DNA of 64,000 bases, from NCBI RefSeq assembly GCF_932526225.1, contig NC_064038.1, forward strand, positions 498,001 to 562,000, written 5' to 3'. This document shows positions 24,085 to 32,842 of the stretch, piece after piece. This DNA is from Nematostella vectensis (lineage: Eukaryota > Cnidaria > Anthozoa > Actiniaria > Edwardsiidae). Below the pieces are notes generated by a model. The model searched no databases, had not been told where the DNA came from, and saw nothing but the letters and a program-made list of their open reading frames with translations. The translations under genes were made by a program, and so were the position numbers. Position 1 is the stretch's first letter; every line of letters starts with the position of its first letter.

Positions 24085-25287
24085 AGCCTACAATAATCAC
24101 TGACTCCAGACATGCGCAGTACTATGTTGCTGCCCCTTTAAAGTAAAATACAGCTTTACTTAGTCAGCGTAGACAAAATTGCGGATTTTGTCAATATTCT
24201 AATATGAAGATGTCAATATTCTTCCCCATTACGTCTTTATTTCTATTTATTTTATGATTTTCACATGATACCAAAACAGCGTCTTTTTTCTTCGCTAATT
24301 TGATGTCATGTACAAAATAAAAGAGATGCGCCCGTGCGTATGGCGAGTCCCCAAGGGACCCAATACGCCTAAATAGACCTCTATTTTTTGTCATCCACAA
24401 TCTCGGCGAGCTGTGCGTGGCGTAACCGTATTACAGGCCTGGGATCCTGGTTATTGTCCTCCCCATTAATGCGCGGGTTGGGATAACCTTGCAAGAGTGT
24501 TGTACAGCATATTCGCTCGGAAATATCGGTGCTTGGGGCCTTCGGGTTCTTTACAGCCTTCCGTAAAAGCCTTGTGCTGCCATACCGATTGGGTAATCCG
24601 TATGTATGGTTTCCGTTTTGTTCTTCAGACCGGGTTCGATCCCAGGCCAATGGGCTTTTTTTTTTAATTTGTTTGTTTTTTCTTTGCGCTGGACCCCCTT
24701 AATCCTGATAGGTTTTGCGCAAAAATAATAAAAAAAAGTGAGTTTGCAAAATAAGCTTGCTAGATTTATTGATTATATGTATTCAATTTGTTCCTAGGAA
24801 GTTAACAAAAAACACAAAGCAAAGAGTTTGAGGAAGTAAACAAGTATGTGAACTTTAATGTTCTATTTGAAGGGGTGCATTTTGTACAGGGAAGCATACA
24901 TAGAATGCTTAACTGGTGGAGAGGGAAGAGGTAAAAGTTTATTGAGCATAATTTCAACAATAGCAGGGGGAAGAGAGGGGCACTCTCTTCATACAATATT
25001 GCAGTGTTGTTACCTATTATTAAATAAGTTTGTAACATGTCTTTGTTTATTAAGCAAGGTCTATTTCTGAGACAAGCAAACTCAAGTAAGGCTGTTGAAA
25101 TAACAGGTGAGTGTTAAAAGAAAAACAATTATCTGATTAGAAAACTACTGTAGATTCCTTTGCACCAAAATAAGAACAAACTTCATTTTGTTTGTTATTT
25201 ATGAGGAACGAGATGAGCTCTACAAAGCCATAAAGAAATATGTATTGCTCATCTAAATTATACAAGTAAATAATAATATTAAAAAAG
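24085..25287 (+). repeat. Array unit 13, part 5' of retrotransposon
   Basis: First 1203 bp of a unit interrupted by the BEL/Pao element. It ends in AAAAAAG, the last five bases (AAAAG) being the left target-site duplication. It carries the GT insertion GCAGTGTTGTTACC near 25000, as unit 16 does. Confidence 0.95.
25283..25287. repeat. Target-site duplication AAAAG, left, copy 1
   Basis: Matches the AAAAG at 32083-32087. Uninterrupted units read AATATTAAAAAAGAACTACTG at this site, so the element entered inside the A-run/G. Confidence 0.85.
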
Positions 25288-25681
25288 TGTTGTCGCCATT
25301 ATCCGGGCTCCCTGCGTTAGAGGCCTGGTTCCGAGCTTTGCGCGGTCGCATAGCCTCGTGAAAAAACGTTTTCAGTTCGTCGAGAATTTCCTGGAGTTTT
25401 TTATTGGAGTTTTTTGACCTGAATCTAATGAATACTGTATGGATTTGTTTTTGGATGGATTCCGCACCCGTGTAAGTATCATGCGTTTGTATAATTAGCG
25501 GAAATTGCCATAATTTTCATCTTCAGTATTTGTTTATTTCAGCGAATCTCGTGGTAATTCGTGATAATTTTGAAGTTGAAACTCGTGTAGAACTTTACCC
25601 GTGAATATCGACAAGTGGAAAATAAAAGTTGTGTTCATATCCAGAAGCATCTCATCTATCTGACCTATCTGAATTACAACA
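25288..25681 (+). repeat. 5' LTR, BEL/Pao copy 1
   Basis: 394 bp, TGTTG...CAACA. It contains an AATAAA polyadenylation-type signal at 25621-25626. No convincing TATA box was seen. A splice-donor-like GTAAGT at 25472 and a pyrimidine-rich acceptor ending in AG at 25542 could mark a 71 bp intron in the R/U5 part. Confidence 0.95.
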
Positions 25682-25700
25682 TCATTCGACGGAAGAGTAA

Positions 25701-28700
25701 ATGAACACTGAGGATTATTATCTTGGAAACATGAGTGAAAACGAAGCTAGTAGTGAAGTCGAACGAATAGAAAGCAAGAAAAGGTCCCTAGGAGGCTACC
25801 TAGGGCGCGTGAGTATTCACATGAAAGAGCTCAAAACTTGTCTTGATGATCCCTCTAGAGCCAATGAAATACAGACAGCCTTGAATGAATTACAGTCGGC
25901 TTTGAATAACTATGAGGACTGCTATCAGTCGTACATTTTGGAAGAATTGGCAACCGATGAATTCAACAGAGTGAAAGAGAAATTTGAAGAAACTCGTAAT
26001 GAGTGTGAAACTACTACCAAATTGGCAAATGAACGTTTGAAGAAAGGAAAGTCAAACTCAACTAAGTCAAGGCTGTCTAGTAGGTCTAGGAAATTAAGAG
26101 AGAAAATAGAAATGAAAAAGCTTCTTTTGCAACAAGAAGAAGAGATAGCTCAGCATCGAATGGATCTGGAACGTAAGAAAATAGAATTGGAATATGAACA
26201 GAAAGCGAGAGCATGTAAGCTCAAGTTCCAGGTTCAAATCGCAGAAAAGGAAGCTGAGTTATTAGAAGAGAGAGGGAGTGAGTCTGATAGTTGTGTGTCA
26301 GAAGAGTATAAAGGGGATGTAGGGGTCATGCCACCCATGTCTCAAGAGGCAAAGCTAATGAAATGGACCGAGCAATGTGACCCCATTCCTGATAATCCTA
26401 GACCAGACACACCTAAGCTAATGGAGGGCCCTTCCCATCCTAAAGACCCCATTCCTGAGAGAAAACCCCAGATTAACGACCAAGAAGCCCCCACTAGTAG
26501 TTATAGGAAAACCCCGTTTGGTTTTCTTCCCGTGAACAGTACTGATATCATGTTAAAGCTGACCATGCTCCAAGCCATGCAACCTGTTAAGTTCTCTGGG
26601 AATCCAAGTGACTTTCCTAATTTTAGGAAGAGATTGAGAGATAATTTAGAAGATGAAATTTTAAGTGATTCACAAAAGGTTGAATTCCTACCGAAGTTCC
26701 TCTCGGGGGAGGCTTTTGAAGTTGTGGAAAGGGTTTCCGGTTGCAGCTATTCAGTGATAGTTGATATTTTGGAAGACCGATATGGGCAGCCAGCGACCGT
26801 CGCTGCTTCTTGTATTGACAATTTGACCAGAGGCCCAAGATTGAACAATCATGATTATAAGGGACTGAGGGATTTTGCAGAGCAACTTGAATCAGCCTCA
26901 AAGAAACTTGTTGGGGAATATGCTATTGAAGCCAGTACCATCTCAAACATGAAACAGATAGTTAGAAGGCTTCCCCAGTATTTAGTAAATAAATGGGGTG
27001 ATGTATCCTACAAGATAAGAGAAAAGGGGGGTATCCCTAAGATTTCAGATTTGGCAGATTATGTGAAGAGGCAAGCAGCCATAAAGAATGACCCAGGTTT
27101 TGTTAACCTAAGCATGAGTGAGAACAAGGGTGGTGGTGATAAAAGACCCGAGCAGGGTGGGAAAGGCAAGAACTACCAGAAACAGACTTCTGTCTTTAAA
27201 ACAGACATGGAAGGTTCACCCCCTGAAACTACTATGGGTAAACAAGCCCCAATTAAGACCTGTCCTTGCTGTCAAGGAGAACATAGGCTTTCAGACTGTG
27301 CAAATTTCAAGGGAAGGGACTTACCCGGCCGTTGGCGACTGGTAAAGGAGAAGAGATTGTGTCATATATGCCTTAGGCCAGGACATATGAGGGACAGATG
27401 CCATACAACCACTTTTTGTAACTGCAAAAGTGAGCGAAAACACCACACCTTGTTACATAACCCCCCTAGAGCTAAAGATGACCCTCCCAAAGAACTTAAC
27501 TCGAGCGCAGGGGAGGGGACGACCGAGGGACCCCCTAGAAGAGACCATGCTCAGGGCACCCGGGGTGGGGAGCCACACAGGCAAACCGAGCAATACGCGA
27601 CATTTTCTGAAAGAGCCACGGGGACGGTGTTACTACATGTTGTACCAGTTAAATTGATTGCCCCAAATGGGAACTCTCTGACAACGTATGGGCTACTGGA
27701 TAATGGCTCAAGAGGAACTATGATAAGCTCGGAGGTTTCAGCGAAACTCGAACTTAAAGGTCATACTGAGGAAATATCCATCACCACCATGATGGGAAGT
27801 AGTAAGGAACAGATAGAGGTTGTGGAGTTTGAACTGCAACACGCAAGTGGTGAAGGGGATAGAATTCCCGTAACTGAGGGTTTGGTAACGAAGAAATTCA
27901 ATGTCAACGAAAAGTGTCTTCCTAAAGATATTGACAGAGAGGCACACCCGCATCTGAGGGATATTGAGATTCCCTCGGTAGACATGCCTAAGGTTTCGGT
28001 TCTGATAGGAAAGGACGTTGGCTATGCGCATGAGGTGTTTGAAGTGCGTAGACCAGCGACGAAAGCCAGTGATTTGAAGGCTTTGAGAGGTCCTCTTGGA
28101 TGGGTAATTACAGGAACCCTTCAAGGGGAGACCTCATGCAAGGAAGTAAACCTGAACTTTGCTGATTATAAGAAAGAACTTCAGCATCAGATTGAGCGGT
28201 TCTGGGATTTGGAGAGTTTCGGTACAAAGAGTGTTGGGACGGACAAGGGATCCCCAAGTTTTATATCGCACCATCTGTCCAGGGAAGACAGGAAGGCTAT
28301 CGATAAGTTGGAGAAGACCATTACTAAGCGTGATGGTCACTATGAAACAGGCCTCCTGTGGCGGGATGATGATGTGACCCTACCTAATAACCGGAATGAA
28401 GCCGATAAAAGACTGAATAGTCTGAAGCGTAAGTTTTCACGAGAGCCTGGATTGGAGGAGAAGTATCGAGCAGCCATGGAGAAGTATATCACTAAAGGGC
28501 ATGCACGCAAACTCAGCCCAGAAGAAGCACAAGAGACTGGACCGAGAACTTGGTACTTACCTCATTTTGCAGTGACGAATATCAACAAACCTGGTAAGCT
28601 GAGGATAATTTTTGATGCTGCATCAGAGTACCAAGGTACTTCGTTGAATAAGAACTTGTTACATGGACCTGATTGTACAAACAGCCTGGCTGGGGTGCTC

Positions 28701-31565
28701 CTACGGTTCAGGGAGGACAATGTTGCATTGGTAGCTGATATAGAAGGTATGTTCCTTCAGGTCGGAGTTAGAGAAGAAGACCAAGATTCTCTGCGATTTC
28801 TTTGGTGGGACAAAAGCTCTGATGACCCTCCAGAAGAATATGCCATGAACGTGCATGTCTTTGGGGCAACCGACTCGCCTTGTGCAGCCAACTGGACACT
28901 CAAGAAAACTACAACTGACAATGCTGGTGACTTTGGAGATACCACCATCGAAACTGTCCTGCATAATTTTTATGTGGATGATGTACTAAAAAGCGTAGAC
29001 ACGAGTGCGAGTGCAGTCACGCTTGCGAACGAGTTAACCGAACTTTGTGGTAGAGGAGGGTTCAACCTCACAAAGTTTATGAGTAACAGTAGGGAGGTCC
29101 TTGCTGAAGTGCCTATCGAGAAGAGGGCAGCACCAACGCTTGATTTAGATCTTGATGAACTCCCAGTCGAGCGGGCACTTGGAGTTAGATGGAACGTGGA
29201 GACAGACACCTTCGGGTTCAAGGTGAGCAACACTGAGAAGGCTGATACTATGAGAGGAGTACTATCGACAATCAGCTCTGTCTTTGACCCTTTGAACTTT
29301 GCTGCACCAGTGATAATGCGTGGCAAGCAGATCATGCAAGCCCTATGGAGGCGGAAGGCACCATGGGACGAGCCGCTCAGTGGAGACATTCTGCGTCAGT
29401 GGCAGACATGGAAAAGGGAACTTGTACGGCTTGAAGATTTGTCCATCCCCCGATGCTACTTCAGCAGGCCAGACCATGAAGGTGTTGGACTACAACTCCA
29501 TCACTTTAGTGATGCCTCGGAGGCAGGATACGGGTCAGTAAGCTACTTACGAATCGAGTACCCGGACGGAATGGTGGAGTGTGCTTTCGTCGCCGGAAAG
29601 TCAAGGAATGCACCTATTAAAGGCTCAACCATCCCAAGGCTGGAGCTACAAGGAGCCCTACTGGCAACACGGGTGGACCAAGCAGTTCGCCGAGAACTGG
29701 ACCTGAAGCCTGACAGAGTCGTGTTTTGGACTGATTCGATGATAACACTTAACTATATCAATAATGAAACCCGCAGATTCCAGACGTATGTAGCCAACAG
29801 GGTTACAGAGATTCGCGAAGCGACTAATCCTGACCAATGGCGACACTGTCCGGGAAAACTAAATCCTTCCGACGAAGTAAGTCGAGGTCTAACCATAGAT
29901 GAGTTTCTCCGGGATGAGCGATGGCTTAATGGTCCGAGTTTCTTGAGAGAGTCAGAAGATCAATGGCCAGATAATAAATTTGATGCCCTGTCTGAAGAAA
30001 GTCTGGAGATAAAGAAAGAAGTGTTCTTCACTGACCTGGAGCCAGGAGATGGCCTGGAAAAGCTTCTAACCGACACTTCTGATTGGATGAAGACCATTCG
30101 AAAGGTTGCGTGGGTAATGAAGTTTGTGGAGTGGTTGAAGACAAGAAAGCATGCAAAGCCTACTGAAAAGACACCTGGAGAGTCAGAGAACAAGCTAAGT
30201 CCAGACGACATAGAACGCGCCAAGCGACGAATAGCTGTACTAGTACAGCGGGAAAGTTTCCCTGAAGAAGTGAAGGCTCTGAAGGCAGGAAAGGAGGTGA
30301 ATGTTGCTAGTGCTATCTTGAAGCTTAAGCCGGTCATGAAAGGCGATGAAGTTATGAGAGTTGGAGGAAGGATCTCGATGGCACCGATGAGTGATGATGC
30401 CAAGAATCCCATGATATTGCCGAAACAGAGTCATATCACTACTATCTTGATCCGCCACCTACACGAAAGCAACGGTCATTGTGGCGTGGAACAAGTACTA
30501 TCCCTGCTGAGAGAGCAGTTTTGGATTGTGAAAGCGAGAGTGGCCATCAAGGCTGTTCTTGGAAGATGCATTCATTGTCGCAAGCAAAGAAGAACTACTT
30601 TGAAGCAAGAGATGGGAGATCTACCTAGAATTCGGATGATCCCTTACGAGCCACCCTTTACGTATACAGGTATTGACTATTTTGGACCGCTATATGTTAA
30701 GCGGGGAAGAGGAAGAGTGACTGAGAAGCGCTGGGGAGCTATCTTTGTTTGCATGAACTCCCGAGCAGTTCATCTCGAGTTAGCTAAGTCGCTAGAGACG
30801 GATGATTTCATACTCGCTCTGATGAGGTTCCTGAATCGCAGGGGCCATGTTGTGGAACTGTGGTCGGATAACGGGTCCAATTTTGTGGGAGCTGATCGGG
30901 AGATACGTGAACATCTGGAAGGAATGGATCATGACAAGATCGGACGTGAGTGTTCTGCGAAAGGATGCAAGTGGATCTTTAATCCACCTGGAGCCACCCA
31001 CATGTCAGGCGTGTGGGAGAGGATGGTGAGAGTCGTCAAGCGAAGTCTGAAGGCGATCCTGGGGAAGAACCCCCTCAACGATGAAGTGCTGACCACCGTG
31101 TTTACTGAGGCAGAACGTATCGCGAATTCAAGACCGCTAACCCGGAATCCAGAGAATCCTGATGATGAGGATCCTCTTACGCCCAATCACTTTCTGAACG
31201 TGCGACCTACGATGAATCTTCCTACGGATACGGATGAACGGGCAGATAAGTACAGTCGGAAGCGGTGGAGACAAGCGCAATTACTTGCTAACCACTACTG
31301 GCGTCGCTGGTTGAAAGAGTACATTCCTTCCTTGCAAGTTCGAAGCAAGTGGAACAGGAAACAGCGAAACCTACACGTCGGAGATATAGTGCTCGTTGCG
31401 GACGACAACGTTGGACGAAACAACTGGCCTCTTGCGCGCGTGATTAATGTGTTTCCTGGCGTGGATGGATTGGTAAGGAGTGCAGAGGTGCGCGGTAAAG
31501 GGACGACCTACAAGTGCCCGGTAACCAAGTTGTGTCTGCTGGAAGCCGAGGATGAGGATGTCTAG
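25701..31565 (+). CDS. BEL/Pao Gag-Pol polyprotein, intact
   Basis: Encodes the capsid protein and enzymes for reverse transcription and integration. The start is fixed by an in-frame TAA directly before the ATG. Residues ~1-200 are Lys/Glu-rich with coiled-coil character. A DUF1759-like Gag domain is at ~290-430. Zinc knuckles are C521-C524-H528-C533 and C554-C557-H562-C567, followed by the family's Cys/His cluster (HHTLLH, ~581-586). The aspartic protease has D667-N-G where DSG or DTG is usual. RT has D1013 and the Y1091-V-D-D box. RNase H candidates are D1271, E1315, D1345 and D1391, with a Pao A17-type region at ~1190-1350. The integrase zinc site is H1588/H1593/C1623/C1626, and the catalytic triad D1659/D1723/E1773. 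A DUF5641-like C-terminus is at ~1850-1950. C1939 is Arg in copy 2 and Arg is usual in the family, so Cys is probably a new change here. No frameshift separates Gag from Pol. Confidence 0.96.
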   Translation: MNTEDYYLGNMSENEASSEVERIESKKRSLGGYLGRVSIHMKELKTCLDDPSRANEIQTALNELQSALNNYEDCYQSYILEELATDEFNRVKEKFEETRNECETTTKLANERLKKGKSNSTKSRLSSRSRKLREKIEMKKLLLQQEEEIAQHRMDLERKKIELEYEQKARACKLKFQVQIAEKEAELLEERGSESDSCVSEEYKGDVGVMPPMSQEAKLMKWTEQCDPIPDNPRPDTPKLMEGPSHPKDPIPERKPQINDQEAPTSSYRKTPFGFLPVNSTDIMLKLTMLQAMQPVKFSGNPSDFPNFRKRLRDNLEDEILSDSQKVEFLPKFLSGEAFEVVERVSGCSYSVIVDILEDRYGQPATVAASCIDNLTRGPRLNNHDYKGLRDFAEQLESASKKLVGEYAIEASTISNMKQIVRRLPQYLVNKWGDVSYKIREKGGIPKISDLADYVKRQAAIKNDPGFVNLSMSENKGGGDKRPEQGGKGKNYQKQTSVFKTDMEGSPPETTMGKQAPIKTCPCCQGEHRLSDCANFKGRDLPGRWRLVKEKRLCHICLRPGHMRDRCHTTTFCNCKSERKHHTLLHNPPRAKDDPPKELNSSAGEGTTEGPPRRDHAQGTRGGEPHRQTEQYATFSERATGTVLLHVVPVKLIAPNGNSLTTYGLLDNGSRGTMISSEVSAKLELKGHTEEISITTMMGSSKEQIEVVEFELQHASGEGDRIPVTEGLVTKKFNVNEKCLPKDIDREAHPHLRDIEIPSVDMPKVSVLIGKDVGYAHEVFEVRRPATKASDLKALRGPLGWVITGTLQGETSCKEVNLNFADYKKELQHQIERFWDLESFGTKSVGTDKGSPSFISHHLSREDRKAIDKLEKTITKRDGHYETGLLWRDDDVTLPNNRNEADKRLNSLKRKFSREPGLEEKYRAAMEKYITKGHARKLSPEEAQETGPRTWYLPHFAVTNINKPGKLRIIFDAASEYQGTSLNKNLLHGPDCTNSLAGVLLRFREDNVALVADIEGMFLQVGVREEDQDSLRFLWWDKSSDDPPEEYAMNVHVFGATDSPCAANWTLKKTTTDNAGDFGDTTIETVLHNFYVDDVLKSVDTSASAVTLANELTELCGRGGFNLTKFMSNSREVLAEVPIEKRAAPTLDLDLDELPVERALGVRWNVETDTFGFKVSNTEKADTMRGVLSTISSVFDPLNFAAPVIMRGKQIMQALWRRKAPWDEPLSGDILRQWQTWKRELVRLEDLSIPRCYFSRPDHEGVGLQLHHFSDASEAGYGSVSYLRIEYPDGMVECAFVAGKSRNAPIKGSTIPRLELQGALLATRVDQAVRRELDLKPDRVVFWTDSMITLNYINNETRRFQTYVANRVTEIREATNPDQWRHCPGKLNPSDEVSRGLTIDEFLRDERWLNGPSFLRESEDQWPDNKFDALSEESLEIKKEVFFTDLEPGDGLEKLLTDTSDWMKTIRKVAWVMKFVEWLKTRKHAKPTEKTPGESENKLSPDDIERAKRRIAVLVQRESFPEEVKALKAGKEVNVASAILKLKPVMKGDEVMRVGGRISMAPMSDDAKNPMILPKQSHITTILIRHLHESNGHCGVEQVLSLLREQFWIVKARVAIKAVLGRCIHCRKQRRTTLKQEMGDLPRIRMIPYEPPFTYTGIDYFGPLYVKRGRGRVTEKRWGAIFVCMNSRAVHLELAKSLETDDFILALMRFLNRRGHVVELWSDNGSNFVGADREIREHLEGMDHDKIGRECSAKGCKWIFNPPGATHMSGVWERMVRVVKRSLKAILGKNPLNDEVLTTVFTEAERIANSRPLTRNPENPDDEDPLTPNHFLNVRPTMNLPTDTDERADKYSRKRWRQAQLLANHYWRRWLKEYIPSLQVRSKWNRKQRNLHVGDIVLVADDNVGRNNWPLARVINVFPGVDGLVRSAEVRGKGTTYKCPVTKLCLLEAEDEDV

Positions 31566-31677
31566 ATACGGATCGGATTGGAGACTCAAGGGACAGACGT
31601 AGATAGTGTAATATAGAACGGACATTAGCGTTTTGACAATACGTTTATAGTTATGAACCTCCTCCGCAGGAGTTCAT

Positions 31678-31688
31678 GGGGGGCGGGA
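31678..31688 (+). promoter_or_regulatory. Polypurine tract, copy 1
   Basis: GGGGGGCGGGA directly before the 3' LTR, with one C interrupting the purines. This is the expected position for plus-strand DNA priming. Just upstream (~31654-31675) an imperfect inverted repeat, GAACCTCCT / AGGAGTTC, could form a short hairpin. Confidence 0.8.
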
Positions 31689-32082
31689 TGTTGTCGCCAT
31701 TATCCGGGCTCCCTGCGTTAGAGGCCTGGTTCCGAGCTTTGCGCGGTCGCATAGCCTCGTGAAAAAACGTTTTCAGTTCGTCGAGAATTTCCTGGAGTTT
31801 TTTATTGGAGTTTTTTGACCTGAATCTAATGAATACTGTATGGATTTGTTTTTGGATGGATTCCGCACCCGTGTAAGTATCATGCGTTTGTATAATTAGC
31901 GGAAATTGCCATAATTTTCATCTTCAGTATTTGTTTATTTCAGCGAATCTCGTGGTAATTCGTGATAATTTTGAAGTTGAAACTCGTGTAGAACTTTACC
32001 CGTGAATATCGACAAGTGGAAAATAAAAGTTGTGTTCATATCCAGAAGCATCTCATCTATCTGACCTATCTGAATTACAACA
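31689..32082 (+). repeat. 3' LTR, BEL/Pao copy 1
   Basis: 394 bp; no difference from the 5' LTR found by eye. The AATAAA signal is at 32022-32027. Confidence 0.95.
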
Positions 32083-32842
32083 AAAAGAACTACTGTAGTT
32101 AAACAGTAATAGTTAGTAAAACACAAAAAAGTACAATAGAATCAGATCACCACAAAGTGTAATACGCTAAAGCGTAGTTCACGGGTCAATGAAGGTTTTG
32201 ACATTTCAACCTTACATCCACATGAAAGTAATGCCTAATATCGAGTGCCCTACAGTAAGTGTTTTACAGTCAAGTTGTTTTCTTTTAGTAGGTAAAAAAA
32301 TATTCTAAATAATAGTAATCATAGCTATGGTCACCACTTACACATATAGAACTTGTAATGAAAAGAAAGAAAAAAAAATATATGCAGTCAAACAACAGAA
32401 TTGCATAATAACCTTGAATATATTAAATAAAGGACTGCAAAAAAACATCTTTTGTACTAGTTGCTTGAATTGACCCTTGGCTATTTTTAGCTGAATTCCC
32501 CTCCCCCTCTAAAAAAGAAAATAATAATAATAATAGAACAAAACTAAAAAGAAAACAAACATAACAGAGACCCCCACCAACAATTTTGATTTTTTTTACT
32601 TTCCTTTAAAAGGGGAGTGTCATGGTTAAGAGATTTGCAATAGCTCTAGAGCCCTGACACAATGAACTTCAGTGAAATTCTAATACTGACTTATGAGCTT
32701 TTGGTACATGTGGGAGACTTTAAACAAAACAAAAAAAATGACCACAAACTGTCAATTAACATAGTTTTCAATATAATATTGCATATTATTTAATAAGGTA
32801 TTCACAGCTTTTAAAAAGTTCAACTGTTTGTTGAAACTTAAA
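32083..32842 (+). repeat. Array unit 13, part 3' of retrotransposon
   Basis: Begins with the right target duplication AAAAG (32083-32087). After ACTACTGT it jumps to AGTTAAAC: 45 bp present in all uninterrupted units are missing, including the left arm of the MITE-like insert. It shares with unit 16 TATTAAATAAAGG near 32420, AACATAACAGAG near 32560 and GTTGAAACTT near 32830. Confidence 0.95.

Larger units (their letters stand above)
25288..32082 (+). mobile_element. BEL/Pao LTR retrotransposon, copy 1, intact
   Basis: Complete 6795 bp element: 394 bp LTR, 19 bp leader, one Gag-Pol frame of 1954 codons, 123 bp 3' region with a polypurine tract, and 394 bp LTR. The LTRs begin TGTTG and end CAACA and look identical by eye, which suggests recent insertion. 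A 5 bp direct repeat AAAAG flanks the element; 4-6 bp duplications are usual for BEL/Pao. Domain order protease, RT/RNase H, integrase plus a DUF1759-type Gag and CCHC knuckles place it in BEL/Pao rather than Gypsy or Copia. There is no room for an env gene. The frame is open throughout, so the copy could be autonomous; expression or activity is not shown. Confidence 0.95.

Noticed and set aside
25333-25360. Resemblance of LTR sequence AGCTTTGCGC to the 5' end of U4 snRNA
   Set aside because: Only about ten bases match before the sequences part; most likely chance.
27738-28124. Antisense and alternate-frame open frames inside the retrotransposons (for example 27738-28124, 28970-29389, 29960-30412)
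   Set aside because: They are shadows of the long Gag-Pol frame, with no independent start context or domain.
31566-31677. An env-like third gene downstream of pol
   Set aside because: Only ~110 bp lie between the stop codon and the polypurine tract.
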